DNA from: Deinococcus yavapaiensis KR-236
GTDB taxonomy: Bacteria; Deinococcota; Deinococci; Deinococcales; Deinococcaceae
NCBI RefSeq assembly: GCF_003217515.1
Contig: NZ_QJSX01000003.1
Span: 62,001-126,000 of the forward strand
Reading direction: 5' to 3'
DNA length: 64,000 nt
Positions 48,395-57,972 of this stretch are shown here, one piece after another. The position numbers and the translations under genes are program-made. Numbering within the stretch: the stretch's first letter is position 1; each line of letters begins with the position of its first letter. The notes beneath the pieces are model-generated. The model was not told the origin of the DNA, did no database searches, and saw only the letters and a list, made by a program, of their open reading frames with translations.

Positions 48395-49578
48395 GAGCCT
48401 CGAGAGTCTAGCGTGACGGGCACGTCGCCGTCTCGAAACTGCACGAAGAGCGCACCGCCCGATCGGGCGTCCTCGGCCGTCGTGACGACGTGTGCCCCGC
48501 GCCTCACCAACGCGTAGCCGCGCCTCAACGTCCGCTGGGGCGAGAGGCCCAACGCTTGACGCATGAAGGCGTCCACGCTCGCCTCCTCCCGGTCCACGAG
48601 TCGCCGCGCCGCCCGCCTCACCCGCCCGTGAATCTCGTCGGTTTCGCGCTCGGCCCGCCCCAGCACTTCTCGCCCCACCGACGCGATCGCCGCGAAGTTC
48701 GCCGCCGCCTCGCCGGCCGCCTCGGCGATTTTCCGGAGAATGAACGCCGCCGCCTTGGACGGAGTATCGCGCCGCACGAGCGCCACCTCGTCCAAGATGG
48801 TGTCGTCCCGCGCGTGCCCGATGCCCGTCACGAGCGGCATCGGCAACGTGCACGCCGCCCGCGCGAGGTCGAGGTCGTTGAGCCACGCGAGATCCGTCGT
48901 CGCGCCACCTCCGCGCACGACCACGAGGGCGTCGAACGGTTCGCGGGCGTGCTCCAACGTCACGTCGGCCAAAGCCCGCAGCAGCGACTTCGGCGCTTCG
49001 CGTCCTTGGAACGTCGCCTCGAAGTACACGAAGTCGCACGCTCGGGCCGCCGCCAAGCGATCCGCTTCGCGCCTAAAGTCGCCGAGGCCTGCCGCGTTCC
49101 TCGGTGACATCACCGCCACACGTGTGAAGTCGCGCGGCACCTCGAAGGCCTTGTTCCGCTCGTAGAGCCCTTCGCGCGTCAGCGTGTCCCGGATGGCGTC
49201 GAGTTTCCGCGCCATGTCGCCGATCGTGAACTCGGGCGCGACGTCGAGCACCGTGAGGCTGAAGCCGAACTGCGGATGGAACTCCGGAACGACGCTCAGC
49301 AAAACAGCGATGCCCGCTACGATGCCACCCCCCACCGCCCGGCGAAACTTGCCCTCGATGGCGAAGCGTTCCCGCGCCCAGAGGTTCGCTCGGCACTTCG
49401 CGACTTCCCGCCCGCCCGCGTCATGCTGCACGAGATCGAGATACAAGTGGCGACGATCCGTCACGGACGCGATTTCCGCGCGCACCCACACCGAGCCGGG
49501 TATGCCTCGTTCGATTACCATGCCGACGTACCCGAGAAGCTCGTCGAGGTTCAACGACGTTTGCGGTCCGCGCGTCAT
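48391..49578 (-). CDS. xseA: Exodeoxyribonuclease VII large subunit
   Basis: Degrades single-stranded DNA from both ends. The N-terminal OB domain ([40 protein letters not shown]) leads to the catalytic region with [35 protein letters not shown] and [20 protein letters not shown], then coiled-coil helices that carry XseB and a [11 protein letters not shown]-terminal beta strand. 395 residues is on the short side of normal. It overlaps crcB upstream and xseB downstream by 4 bases each. Confidence 0.95.
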   Translation of the reverse strand: MTRGPQTSLNLDELLGYVGMVIERGIPGSVWVRAEIASVTDRRHLYLDLVQHDAGGREVAKCRANLWARERFAIEGKFRRAVGGGIVAGIAVLLSVVPEFHPQFGFSLTVLDVAPEFTIGDMARKLDAIRDTLTREGLYERNKAFEVPRDFTRVAVMSPRNAAGLGDFRREADRLAAARACDFVYFEATFQGREAPKSLLRALADVTLEHAREPFDALVVVRGGGATTDLAWLNDLDLARAACTLPMPLVTGIGHARDDTILDEVALVRRDTPSKAAAFILRKIAEAAGEAAANFAAIASVGREVLGRAERETDEIHGRVRRAARRLVDREEASVDAFMRQALGLSPQRTLRRGYALVRRGAHVVTTAEDARSGGALFVQFRDGDVPVTLDSRGS

Positions 49579-49940
49579 CGCTCTCCTGCCATGCGCCCCA
49601 ACACCGCCGCTCCGAAGCCCAACCCGACGCTGAGGCTCACGTACGCGAACGCCTGCGTCCACGCGCCGCGCCGCAGCAATCCGTCGACTTCCACGCTGAA
49701 CGTCGAGAAGGTCGTGAAGGCTCCCAGGAAACCCACGCCGATCCACAAGCGCCACGCGTCGCTCAACGTCCCGCGCCCTACGAGGGCGAGCAGCAGACCG
49801 AGGGCGAAGCTGCCGAGCACGTTGATCACCAAGGTCGAAAGCGGAAACGTCCCGAGTGGCGACCGAGCGGCGACGAACGCTCCCAACGCGAAGCGCGCGA
49901 CCGCGCCGAGCGCTCCACCGAGCGCGATGCCCCACCACAT
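49575..49940 (-). CDS. crcB: CrcB/FEX fluoride channel
   Basis: 121 residues, four membrane helices: [40 protein letters not shown] (conserved Asn), [20 protein letters not shown] (the FTTFSTF motif) and [15 protein letters not shown]. It exports fluoride as a dual-topology dimer. TATTGT (49947-49952) stands six bases before the ATG, so the crcB-xseA-xseB transcript is probably leaderless; no fluoride riboswitch was found. Confidence 0.94.
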   Translation of the reverse strand: MWWGIALGGALGAVARFALGAFVAARSPLGTFPLSTLVINVLGSFALGLLLALVGRGTLSDAWRLWIGVGFLGAFTTFSTFSVEVDGLLRRGAWTQAFAYVSLSVGLGFGAAVLGRMAGER

Positions 49941-50400
49941 TCGTCCACAATAGCGCCTGGTTTCGCACGATGAACCTCGTCGGGCGTACGCCCCGAAAAA
50001 GCGTTGGAGGATTCGCCTGCCACTTCCTCCCCTCCTGAACTCACGGCGCCAACTCGAAGGCGAACTCGCCTTGCGCTTCGATGCAACGCTCAGGAAGTCG
50101 CGTCGTCCTACCACGACGATGCGAACTCGCTCCATTTGGTGCACGAAGGCTTGACGAGCATGCCGGGCGTCGATCTCAGCGTGTAAAAGGCTCCGTGAAC
50201 GAGCGACGCGAGTCCTCACGACCGTCGCCACCATCTTCTCGCCGCCCAGCTTCCTGGCCGCCGTGTATAGCGACGAGCTTCCGGTGCTGGCCGGACTTTC
50301 GTGGCGTTACGGCTCCGTCATGGTGTGGCGGCCTTGCTCGCCGCGACGTGAAAATCAAGCGGCGCGACCCTTGGTGATGCGCCATACTAAAGGAACCTCC
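49941..50400. other. Intergenic region, 460 bases
   Basis: This lies upstream of crcB and of the repeat-rich lipoprotein. Around 50050-50186 two adjacent frames carry protein-like sequence with normal codon bias (LEGELALRFDA, then SYHDDANSLHLVHEGLTSMP to a stop), which looks like the C-terminal remnant of a frameshifted gene. Nothing else was recognised. Confidence 0.4.
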
Positions 50401-53058
50401 ATGAAGCGCTCTCTGCTCGCCTTGCTGACCGCCCTGCTCTCCTTGTCGTCGTGCGTGGACCGCTCGGCGAAAGTGGAGCGATCCACGTCCACGTCCGCCG
50501 CCGAAGTGACCGTGCCAAGCACGACACCCGACGTTTCCGCTGCGCCGACGGCCCCCATCGAGTCCAAGCAGGCCGAGCAGACTGGAAAGACCGAGCCATC
50601 GGTAAAACCCGAGCAGGCCGTGAAGCCCGATGCAGACGAGGACCTCGATCAGGCCGGAAAGACCGAGTCAACGGCAAAGCCCGAGCAGGCTGTGAAGCCC
50701 AAGCAGCCTTTGAAGTCCGAGCAAGCGGCAACCCCAGAGCGGGCCGTGAAGCCCGAGCAATCCGCTAAAACCGAAACGACGCAGACCAACGCCTCATCTC
50801 CGGTGAAGCCCGTGTCTCGCGCAACGAACGCTACGAAGCCTGCCGCAGTTCGCTCGGCTCCTTCCAGTTCTCCGGCCAAGGCTTCCGCGCCGCCTCCCTC
50901 CACACCCGTACGTGTCAAGCGCGACGCACCTCGCTCAATCGAGCCTGCCGTGGCATCAGCGTCCGCGGAGGCGCCGTCGAACGTGGAGCGATCCGTAACG
51001 CCCGTGACTTCAAAGCCGCCAGCGACTCGACAGACGGCCCCTGCCTCGACGGGTACGTCCACGCCGCCTGACTCGAACACCACCGCTCGTACGGCGCGTC
51101 GAACCACCGCGTCTGTTTCGAGTGCGCCTGCTCGTGCGTCCACGCCGCCTGTTTCGAGTGCGCCTCCTCGCGCGACGACTCCGGCTGCTTCGAGCACGGC
51201 TGCTCGTCCGTCCACAGCTCCTCGGGCGTCCACATCGCCTGCTCCCAGCACGGCTCCTCGTGCGTCTACTTCGCCTGCTTCGAGTACCGTTACTCGTGCG
51301 ACGACTCCGGCTGCTTCGAGTACGGCTGCTCGTGCGTCCACTTCGCCTACACCCAGTACGGCCACTCGTGCGCCTTCAAACACGACTCCTCGGGCGTCCA
51401 CTCCGCCTGCTTCGAGTACGGCTGCTGCTACGCCGACTCCATCTGCTTCGAGTACGACTGCTCGTACCGCGCGTCGAACCACGTCGCCTGCTTCGAACAC
51501 GGCTGCTCGTCCGACCACTTCGAGTCCAGCGCCGACGTCGCCTGCTTCGAGTGCGGTTGCTCGTGCGTCGACGTCGCCTGCTTCGAGTGCGCCTCCTCGC
51601 GCGACGGCTCCGGCTGCTTCGAGCACGGCTGCTCGTCCGTCCACCCCGGCTGCCTCCGGTACGGCCACTCGTCCGTCCACCCCGGCTGCCTCCGGTACGG
51701 CCACTCGTCCGTCCACCCCGGCTGCCTCCGGTACGGCCACTCGTACGCCTCCCCCTCAGGTCACCTCGACGTCCGCGACGCTTACGCCCCCCGCGAAGAC
51801 CACGCCAGCAGAGCAACCGCGGGTCGTCGATCCTCCGGCGGCAGCCGTCACGCCTATCACGCCGCCCGCCGCGTCGAAACCCGAGCCGCAGACGGTCGCG
51901 CCCGCCGTTCAGCTGCGTGGCTTGTGGGTGGACGCCTTCGGTCCAGGATTCAAGACGCCCGAGCAGGTGTCGCGTCTCGTGGCGGACGCCAGGAAGCTTG
52001 GCGTGAACGCCTTGTTCGTGCAGGCGGGCAAGCGTGGTGACTGCTACTGCGACCGGGCGTCCATGCCGCGAACCGACGACCCCGAGGTGTCCGCCGGATT
52101 CGACCCCTTGCAGGACGTGATCGACAAGGCGCACGCGGTCGGCATTCAGGTCCACGCGTGGATCACGACGACGTCGGTGGTGAACGTTCCCGAGAACCCG
52201 GAGCCGAGTCAGCCCGACCACGTGTTCAACACGCACGGCTTGACCGCGTCGGGCGACGAGAATTGGCTGATGACGCGCGTTGACGGCGAGGCTCGCGCGG
52301 GCAACGATTACTTTCTGGATCCCGGCCATCCCGATGCCGCCCAGTACATTCGCGAGATGTACGTCAGCGTCGCCCGTGAGTACGACGTGGACGGCGTGCA
52401 ACTCGACCGAGTGCGCTACCCCGATCCGGCGGCGGGCCTCCAGGACTGGGGCTACAATCCCGTGTCGGTGGCGCGCTACCAGCAGGAAACGGGCGCGACC
52501 GACGTGCCCGCTCCGGCCGATCCTCGCTGGACGGCGTGGCGGCGTGCGCGCGTAGACGACCTCGTGCGCGCCATTCATGACGGCGTGAAGGCCGTGCGAC
52601 CGAACGCTTGGGTAAGCGCGGCGGTCGTGACGTACGGGCCTGGTCCGCGCTCCGTGGCGGATTTCAAGGCGACGCGGGCGTACGTGGAGGTCTTGCAGGA
52701 CTGGCCGTCATGGCTCGCGAGCGGCTCGGTCGACTTGATCGTGACGATGAATTACAAGCGTGATTCGGGCGCGCAAGCCGGGTGGTTCGACGGCTGGAAT
52801 CGGTTCGCGGCGAGCGTGAAGGGGAGCGGGAAGGTCGCCGCCGGAACGGCGCTGTACCTCAACGACGAGCGGGCGAACGTGGCGCAGGCGCGGCGCGCCT
52901 TGTCCTCGAACGTCGACGGGTGGGTCGGCTACTCGTACCGCACGCCCGACGCGGCTGTCGAGGCAGGGCGGCGCTCCGCGGACAGCGTCTGGTCGAGCTT
53001 GGGCTCCAAGCTCACGGGCGGTCCGCTGACGGGCAGCCCGTCGTGGGGAACGCCCTGA
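50401..53058 (+). CDS. Repeat-rich lipoprotein with GHL10-like glycoside-hydrolase domain
   Basis: 885 residues. A lipoprotein signal ends LSSC (Cys18). Residues about 25-500 are a Ser/Thr/Pro/Ala/Arg/Lys-rich stalk: first a Lys/Glu/Pro-rich part (TEPSVKPEQAVKPDADEDLD-like repeats), then dozens of ASTPPASSTAAR-like units, ending in three perfect copies of a 12-residue block. Residues about 505-885 are a GHL10-like (family-10-type, formerly DUF187) domain: LRGLWVDAFGPGFKTPEQVS, LGVNALFVQAGKRGDCY, VGIQVHAWITTTSVVN, YDVDGVQLDRVRYP and SGSVDLIVTMNYKRD. It is likely anchored at the surface with the enzyme held away from the membrane; the substrate is unknown. AAAGGA precedes the ATG. Confidence 0.87.
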   Translation: MKRSLLALLTALLSLSSCVDRSAKVERSTSTSAAEVTVPSTTPDVSAAPTAPIESKQAEQTGKTEPSVKPEQAVKPDADEDLDQAGKTESTAKPEQAVKPKQPLKSEQAATPERAVKPEQSAKTETTQTNASSPVKPVSRATNATKPAAVRSAPSSSPAKASAPPPSTPVRVKRDAPRSIEPAVASASAEAPSNVERSVTPVTSKPPATRQTAPASTGTSTPPDSNTTARTARRTTASVSSAPARASTPPVSSAPPRATTPAASSTAARPSTAPRASTSPAPSTAPRASTSPASSTVTRATTPAASSTAARASTSPTPSTATRAPSNTTPRASTPPASSTAAATPTPSASSTTARTARRTTSPASNTAARPTTSSPAPTSPASSAVARASTSPASSAPPRATAPAASSTAARPSTPAASGTATRPSTPAASGTATRPSTPAASGTATRTPPPQVTSTSATLTPPAKTTPAEQPRVVDPPAAAVTPITPPAASKPEPQTVAPAVQLRGLWVDAFGPGFKTPEQVSRLVADARKLGVNALFVQAGKRGDCYCDRASMPRTDDPEVSAGFDPLQDVIDKAHAVGIQVHAWITTTSVVNVPENPEPSQPDHVFNTHGLTASGDENWLMTRVDGEARAGNDYFLDPGHPDAAQYIREMYVSVAREYDVDGVQLDRVRYPDPAAGLQDWGYNPVSVARYQQETGATDVPAPADPRWTAWRRARVDDLVRAIHDGVKAVRPNAWVSAAVVTYGPGPRSVADFKATRAYVEVLQDWPSWLASGSVDLIVTMNYKRDSGAQAGWFDGWNRFAASVKGSGKVAAGTALYLNDERANVAQARRALSSNVDGWVGYSYRTPDAAVEAGRRSADSVWSSLGSKLTGGPLTGSPSWGTP
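51632..51739 (+). repeat. Three perfect 36-base tandem repeats in the lipoprotein stalk
   Basis: Units at 51632-51667, 51668-51703 and 51704-51739 are identical and encode RPSTPAASGTAT. They cap about 600 bases of looser repeats with related wording, so copy number could vary between strains. Confidence 0.9.
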
Positions 53059-53076
53059 AGGACGTAAGCTCTCGTC

Positions 53077-54195
53077 ATGTCGGCCCTGCGTGACGTCACC
53101 CTGCTGTTCTTGCGCCTCGGTTTCACGGCTTTCGGCGGTCCCGCCGCGCACATCGCGATGATGCACGACGAGGTCGTGAAGCGCCGAGGTTGGTTCACGA
53201 ACGAGGAGTTCTTGGATTTGCTCGGCGCGACGAATCTCATTCCCGGGCCGAACTCCACGGAAATGGCGATTCACATCGGTTATCGCCGCGCGGGCGCGTG
53301 GGGCCTGCTCTTGGCCGGTGCGGCGTTCATCGTGCCTGCGGTGTTGATCGTGCTGGGCCTCGCGTGGGCGTATGTCCGTTACGGCGCGACGCCGAGCGCC
53401 GAGGGGTTGCTGTACGGCGTGAAGCCCGTCATCGTCGCCGTGGTGCTGCACGCGCTGTGGGCGCTGTCGAAGACAGCGCTGAGGGGCCGCCTGCTCCTCG
53501 TGGCAGGTGTGGTGACCCTCGTGGGGTCGCTGCTGGGCGTCAACGAGCTCGCCCTTCTGTTCGGCGTGGGCGTGCTGGTGGCGCTCGTTCGCCTTCGCTT
53601 CGAGCCGCCGCGCCTCGCTTCGATCGCGCCTCTGGGGTTGCTGTCCTTCGTGGGCGCGACCGCGAAGGCCGTGAATCTCGGCACCCTCTTTTGGACGTTC
53701 TTGAAGACCGGGTCGGTGCTGTACGGCAGCGGATACGTCCTCTTGGCGTTTTTGCAAGGAGACTTCGTCGATCGCCTGGGTTGGCTGACGCGCGATCAGT
53801 TGCTGGACGCGGTGGCCGTCGGGCAGTTCACGCCCGGTCCCGTCTTCACGACGGCGACCTTCGTGGGTTACCTCGTGGCGGGCGTTCCGGGCGCGCTCGT
53901 GGCGACGCTCGGAATCTTTTTGCCGTCGTTCGTGCTCGTGGCCCTGTCGGGGCCGCTCGTACCGAAGCTGCGGTCCTCGGTGTTCATGAGCGCTTTTCTC
54001 GACGGAGTCAACGTCGCCGCGTTGGGCCTCATGGCGGCCGTGACCTTGCAGTTGGGGCGAGCGGCCGTCGTGGATGTCCCGACGGGGCTGCTGGCCTTGG
54101 GAAGCGCCGCTTTGATGCTGCGCGCGACGGTTAACTCGGCGTGGCTGGTGCTGGCGGGCGGTTTGATCGGCCTGCTTCTTCGCAGCGTTTTCTGA
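53077..54195 (+). CDS. chrA: Chromate transporter ChrA
   Basis: A 372-residue two-half CHR-family membrane protein. Each half opens similarly: LFLRLGFTAFGGPAAHIAMM with ATNLIPGPNSTEMAIHIGYR, and FWTFLKTGSVLYGSGYVLLA with AVGQFTPGPVFTTATFVGYL. The FGGP and PGP motifs are the chromate-transporter signatures. Some members act on sulfate or are of unknown role. The start follows TAAGCT by six bases, 18 bases after the previous stop. Confidence 0.92.
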   Translation: MSALRDVTLLFLRLGFTAFGGPAAHIAMMHDEVVKRRGWFTNEEFLDLLGATNLIPGPNSTEMAIHIGYRRAGAWGLLLAGAAFIVPAVLIVLGLAWAYVRYGATPSAEGLLYGVKPVIVAVVLHALWALSKTALRGRLLLVAGVVTLVGSLLGVNELALLFGVGVLVALVRLRFEPPRLASIAPLGLLSFVGATAKAVNLGTLFWTFLKTGSVLYGSGYVLLAFLQGDFVDRLGWLTRDQLLDAVAVGQFTPGPVFTTATFVGYLVAGVPGALVATLGIFLPSFVLVALSGPLVPKLRSSVFMSAFLDGVNVAALGLMAAVTLQLGRAAVVDVPTGLLALGSAALMLRATVNSAWLVLAGGLIGLLLRSVF

Positions 54196-54224
54196 AGGGC
54201 GCTTCAGGCGCCGTCAGAGCTCCG

Positions 54225-54860
54225 TCAGCTTCCAGGTAGCACGCGACGGGCGCCGACGTAACGGTAGCGGTAGTACATCTGGTTGATGTCCTCGACGACC
54301 GTGCGCCCTTGGTACGAGTTGGCGTGCGCGAATTGGCCGCCGCCGAGGTACACGCCGACGTGTGAGACGCCGTTGCCGAGCGTGTTGAAAAACACGAGGT
54401 CGCCGGCGCGAAGATCACTCTTCGTGACGGGCGTGCCGACGGCGAATTGCTGACGGGCGGTGCGAGGCAGTTGCACGCCCATTTGACGCAGGACAGCTTG
54501 CGTGAAGGCGCTGCAGTCGATTCCGCCCGCGCCGAGTGCGCCGAGGCGGTAGCGAATGCCCATGAAGCGCATCGCGGCGGCGCGGACCACGCCAGTGCGG
54601 TCGCTCGTGCCGGATTTGCTTGCCATCGGGATCGTATTGGCGGGCTGGGTGCTCTTGGCGGCGCCGGGAACTTGAAGTTTTTGACCGATTTGGATGGTGG
54701 AGGAGGAGAGTCCGTTCGTGCGCATGAGCTGCACGGGATCGGTGTTGAACTTCCGAGCGACGTTGGAGAGCGTGTCACCCGCTTTCACGACATACGTCTC
54801 GGCGGAGGCGCTGACACCCAGAAGGCCGAGAGCGAGGAAGAGTACCCGGATGGCTTGCAT
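54225..54860 (-). CDS. LysM-NlpC/P60 peptidoglycan hydrolase
   Basis: A secreted cell-wall endopeptidase, 211 residues. A signal peptide (1-20) leads directly into one LysM (TYVVKAGDTLSNVARKFNTD, ending about 65), a short linker and an NlpC/P60 domain (90-205) with catalytic Cys116 (GGIDCSAFTQAVL), His167 (SHVGVYLGGG) and His179 (FAHANS). It cuts gamma-D-Glu-diamino-acid bonds in related proteins. A TAAACT box lies nine bases before the ATG with AGGACA upstream. Confidence 0.93.
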   Translation of the reverse strand: MQAIRVLFLALGLLGVSASAETYVVKAGDTLSNVARKFNTDPVQLMRTNGLSSSTIQIGQKLQVPGAAKSTQPANTIPMASKSGTSDRTGVVRAAAMRFMGIRYRLGALGAGGIDCSAFTQAVLRQMGVQLPRTARQQFAVGTPVTKSDLRAGDLVFFNTLGNGVSHVGVYLGGGQFAHANSYQGRTVVEDINQMYYRYRYVGARRVLPGS

Positions 54861-54961
54861 GACTCGGGAAGTTTATCAGCTCTTTATTTAATTGTCCTTC
54901 ATAGATGGGCGAAACGCCACTTTTTATGCGCCTATGCGTACTCTATGCGACTGCTCATTGA

Positions 54962-54977
54962 TTGACTCAACGGTCAA
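54962..54977. repeat. Short inverted repeat, possible regulator site
   Basis: TTGACTCAACGGTCAA has perfect five-base arms around a six-base centre, in the divergent region between the NlpC/P60 gene and the gene at 55080. Confidence 0.35.
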
Positions 54978-55079
54978 CTTTCACGCTTCTCAGGGCTTTT
55001 CTCACGCATTTCGTTCGCACGGTGCTTGTCGCGAAAGTTTATACTGCCCTCAAGAACACCGACACCGCCGGAGGTGCGA

Positions 55080-55451
55080 ATGAAGGGAACGATCACGACC
55101 GAGCAGATCCTCCAAGGCCTCAAGCATTACCGCCGCATCGCACGTCAAGACATGCTCCGCGCGCCCGAGACGCCGCATCCGGAAGCCTTCCTGAAGCACG
55201 CCGAAGCTCGCCGTGAAGTGTACGCGGCACTCACCAAGACGGCCGAGGAAGGCAGCAGCGAAGACGTCGTCGAGCACGCCCTGAACCTCTACCGCGAACT
55301 GCCCTTCGTCACGGGAAGCGCCGAGCACGAACACCCCGAGCTCAAGGGCAAGGAAAACGGCCTCGAAAACTTCTTTCTGCTCGTCGGTCTCGATCCGAAG
55401 TCTCGCCGCGAAGCTCGAAGCCAGCGCAGCAAGCTCGAAGCCACGATGTAA
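55080..55451 (+). CDS. Hypothetical soluble protein (123 aa)
   Basis: A helical, charged protein with no signal or membrane segment: ITTEQILQGLKHYRRIARQD, HAEARREVYAALTKTAEEG, VVEHALNLYRELPFVTG, and a basic end. No family was recognised. GGAGGTG lies just before the ATG at 55080, and a TATACT box at 55040-55045 gives a leader of about 30 bases. The frame is open further upstream without start support. Confidence 0.75.
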   Translation: MKGTITTEQILQGLKHYRRIARQDMLRAPETPHPEAFLKHAEARREVYAALTKTAEEGSSEDVVEHALNLYRELPFVTGSAEHEHPELKGKENGLENFFLLVGLDPKSRREARSQRSKLEATM

Positions 55452-55517
55452 CCTTCCTTCCGCCTTCGGCCGGGCATTCCCCTTGGAAGCCTCGCGGGTA
55501 GGCGGATGCACGCAGAC

Positions 55518-55540
55518 ACCTCCCCTCGAAGCGGGGAGGT
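55518..55540 (+). terminator. Hairpin after the gene at 55080
   Basis: An 8-bp stem (55518-55525 with 55533-55540) and a seven-base loop, 66 bases after the stop. The T-tract is weak. Confidence 0.45.
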
Positions 55541-55561
55541 GCTCTGCAAGGACGCGGAGGT

Positions 55562-55567
55562 TACACT
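55562..55567 (+). promoter_or_regulatory. -10 box of the DUF1844-dtd unit
   Basis: TACACT seven bases before the ATG at 55575; leaderless type. Confidence 0.5.
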
Positions 55568-55574
55568 CTCTTCC

Positions 55575-55844
55575 ATGCCTCACCCGGATTTCGTCGGGCT
55601 CGTGCAGAGCCTGCTCGCCACCGCCGAGGCGGCGTTCGGCGAGAACACCGCCACGACCGCCCGCGCCCGCAATGACGGACTGCTCGCCACGCCCGACCGC
55701 GCTCGGCAAACGGCCGAGCGATCGCTGACCTTGCTGGTGATGCTCGCCGAGAAGACGCGCGGCAACCTCGACTTTCAAGAAGCCGACTTGTTGACGCACG
55801 CCATCGCCTCGATTCGCGAGCGCCTCGCGGAGACCAGCAATTGA
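55575..55844 (+). CDS. DUF1844-like protein (89 aa)
   Basis: A small helical protein: [40 protein letters not shown] and [20 protein letters not shown]. The last segment fits the DUF1844 pattern (small bacterial proteins, function unknown). ATG 55575 follows a TACACT box; its stop overlaps the TTG start of dtd as TTGA. Confidence 0.75.
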   Translation: MPHPDFVGLVQSLLATAEAAFGENTATTARARNDGLLATPDRARQTAERSLTLLVMLAEKTRGNLDFQEADLLTHAIASIRERLAETSN

Positions 55845-56278
55845 GGGCGCTTGTTCAACGCGTCACCCGGGCGAGCGTCACCGTCGACGGAACCGTCGTC
55901 GGACAGATCGCGGGCGGTCTGCTCGTCCTGCTGGGCGTCGGGCACGACGACACCGTCGACACGGCGCGCAAGATGGCCGAGAAGCTCGCGAAGATGCGCG
56001 TCTTCGCGGACGACGCGGGCAAGATGAACCGCTCGGTGCTCGATGTCGGCGGCGCCGTACTGTCCGTCTCGCAGTTCACGCTGTACGGCGACGCGCGCGG
56101 TGGCAATCGCCCGAGCTTCACCGCGAGCGCCCCCGCGCCGCGAGGGCAAGTACTGTACGAAGCCTTCAACGACGCTTTGCGCGCCTTGAACCTTTGCGTC
56201 GAGGTCGGTGTGTTCGGCGCGCACATGGCGGTCGAACTCGTCAACGACGGTCCCGTGACGCTCATGGTGGAACTCTAA
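55841..56278 (+). CDS. dtd: D-aminoacyl-tRNA deacylase
   Basis: Removes D-amino acids (and Gly mischarged on tRNA-Ala) from t[19 protein letters not shown] opens the 145-residue protein; [20 protein letters not shown] and the C-terminal [11 protein letters not shown] are the two catalytic motifs, including the Gly-cis-Pro. The start is TTG, fixed by overlap with the preceding stop (TTGA) and by the conserved first residues. Confidence 0.95.
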   Translation: MRALVQRVTRASVTVDGTVVGQIAGGLLVLLGVGHDDTVDTARKMAEKLAKMRVFADDAGKMNRSVLDVGGAVLSVSQFTLYGDARGGNRPSFTASAPAPRGQVLYEAFNDALRALNLCVEVGVFGAHMAVELVNDGPVTLMVEL

Positions 56279-56301
56279 AGCGCGCGCCTCGCCGCGCTCG
56301 C

Positions 56302-56307
56302 TACACT
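56302..56307 (+). promoter_or_regulatory. -10 box of the LysM-M23 gene
   Basis: TACACT six bases before the ATG at 56314; leaderless type. Confidence 0.5.
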
Positions 56308-56313
56308 GCGCTC

Positions 56314-57345
56314 ATGTTGCGCCGTGTCGCCCTGCCCACCTTGCTGCTCTCGCTGGGGTGCTTCGCGCTCGCGTCTCTCGCGTCCGCGTACGTCGTTCAG
56401 AAGGGAGACACCCTCTACCGCATCGCGGCGCGTGAAAGCGTCACCGTCGACGAGCTCAAGCGTCTCAACAACCTGTCGTCCGAATCCCTCAGCGTCGGCC
56501 AGAACCTCAAGTTGCCGAGTGAGGCGGCGAAGGTCGTCAAGCTCTCGGGCCTTGAAGTCGAGGCGCCGAGCGTCGTGCGGCAGGGCGAAGCGTTCAGCGT
56601 TCGTCTGCGCGGTGCGCGTGCCGCCGAGGCGCGCGTGCGCTTCCTGAGCGAAACCTCCGAGGACGTTCGCTCGCCCGCCGAGGACCTCGCGCCGTTCGGA
56701 GCGGGCGGCGAGTACGCCGTGCTCGGCCGCGTCGTCCTGGGGCAGACGAAGCCGCTCGTGTACGAAGTGCGGCTCGGCTCCGAGCGGATCACGGGCTCCG
56801 TCCCCGTCAAGAACACCCTCGGTCGAGTCCAGAATCTCAACTTGCCGTCCTCCACGACCGAGTTGCTGCAAGATCCCGGTCGTGCCGCCGAGGACGCCCT
56901 CGTCGAGAAGGCGTACGCGCGCCGCACGCCGCAAGCTTGGACGAAGCCGTTCGCCTTCGGCAACGCCATCAAAGTGATTTCCAGCGGCTTCGGGCAGCCT
57001 CGGCGTTACAACAAGGACGCCAAGATCACGTACCACTACGGCGTGGACTTTCCCGGCAAGGTCGGAACGCCCGTCCTCGCGATCAACGACGGCACGGTCG
57101 TCATCGCCGGAACCTACCCCGTGCGCGGCGGACTCGTCGTCGTGGATCACGGCCTCGGCGTCGTCAGCCTGTACTTTCATCAAAGCAAGCTCGCCGTCAA
57201 GATCGGGCAGAAGGTGACGCGCGGCCAAAAGCTCGGCGAGATCGGCACGACCGGCTTTTCCAGCGGGCCGCACCTCCACTTGGAAGTGCGCGTGCGCGGC
57301 GAGGCCACCGATCCCGCCGATTGGTTCGGCAAGCTGTTGCCGTGA
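56314..57345 (+). CDS. LysM-M23 peptidoglycan endopeptidase
   Basis: A secreted LytM/M23-type zinc peptidase or activator, 343 residues. A signal peptide (1-25) runs straight into a LysM (YVVQKGDTLYRIAARES). A middle beta domain (75-200) follows, then M23 with His241 and Asp245 (YHYGVDFPG), His289, and the HLHLEV motif (His320, His322). All zinc ligands are kept, so it should be active. It overlaps aat by 4 bases. Confidence 0.92.
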   Translation: MLRRVALPTLLLSLGCFALASLASAYVVQKGDTLYRIAARESVTVDELKRLNNLSSESLSVGQNLKLPSEAAKVVKLSGLEVEAPSVVRQGEAFSVRLRGARAAEARVRFLSETSEDVRSPAEDLAPFGAGGEYAVLGRVVLGQTKPLVYEVRLGSERITGSVPVKNTLGRVQNLNLPSSTTELLQDPGRAAEDALVEKAYARRTPQAWTKPFAFGNAIKVISSGFGQPRRYNKDAKITYHYGVDFPGKVGTPVLAINDGTVVIAGTYPVRGGLVVVDHGLGVVSLYFHQSKLAVKIGQKVTRGQKLGEIGTTGFSSGPHLHLEVRVRGEATDPADWFGKLLP

Positions 57346-57929
57346 CCCTCTTCGACCCGAACGTCGATCCTCTCGTCGCCGAGCTCGTGCGAGGTTACGC
57401 GGCGGGCGCCTTCCTGATGGACAACGGCGACGGCTTGCGGTGGTACACGTCGCGCCGCCGCGCCCTCGTGCCGCTCGACGACCGCTTTCACGCTCCGACG
57501 TCGCTGCGCCGCGCCCTGCCGAAGTTCGAGGTGCGCATCGACGCGGACTTCGAAGGAGTCGTGGAAGGCTGCGCTCGGCGCGAGGAAACGTGGATCTCGG
57601 ACGAGTTGCGAGGCATCTACCGCCTCTTGCACGCGGCGGGCGTCGCGCACTCCTACGAGACGTGGCGAGACGGCGAACTCGCCGGAGGCGTCCTCGGCCT
57701 CGCGCTCGGCGGGGCGTTCATCGGTGAAAGCATGTTCCACGCCCGCACCGACGCCTCGAAAGTCGCGCTCGTGCGTCTCGTGGAGCACCTGCGTGCCAGA
57801 AGCTTCACGGTGTTCGACGCGCAGATCCAAAATCCTCACCTCGCGCGCTTCGGCACCTTCGAGGTGAGCGAGAAAGAGTACCTGCGAACGCTGCGCGAAG
57901 CGCTCACGAGCGCGGCGACGTTTGTTTAG
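57342..57929 (+). CDS. aat: Leucyl/phenylalanyl-tRNA-protein transferase
   Basis: Adds Leu or Phe to N-terminal basic residues, marking proteins for ClpS/ClpAP. AAGAFLMDNGDGLRWYTSRR, ETWISDELRGIYRLLHAAG, AHSYETWRDGELAGGVLGLA and GAFIGESMFHARTDASKVAL are the family blocks; FDAQIQNPHLARFG closes the fold. At 195 residues it is short but complete. GTG start, GTGA overlap with the M23 gene. Confidence 0.93.
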   Translation: MTLFDPNVDPLVAELVRGYAAGAFLMDNGDGLRWYTSRRRALVPLDDRFHAPTSLRRALPKFEVRIDADFEGVVEGCARREETWISDELRGIYRLLHAAGVAHSYETWRDGELAGGVLGLALGGAFIGESMFHARTDASKVALVRLVEHLRARSFTVFDAQIQNPHLARFGTFEVSEKEYLRTLREALTSAATFV

Positions 57930-57972
57930 CTGCCTTCGTGTCCTGTCGACGTCAACGTGATTCAATGCGCTC

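Noticed and set aside
49941..50040. Fluoride riboswitch upstream of crcB
   Set aside because: No pseudoknot motif found, and the -10 box lies six bases before the ATG, leaving no room for a leader.
51108..51745. CRISPR array
   Set aside because: Repeats are in-frame protein-coding units without spacers of unique sequence.
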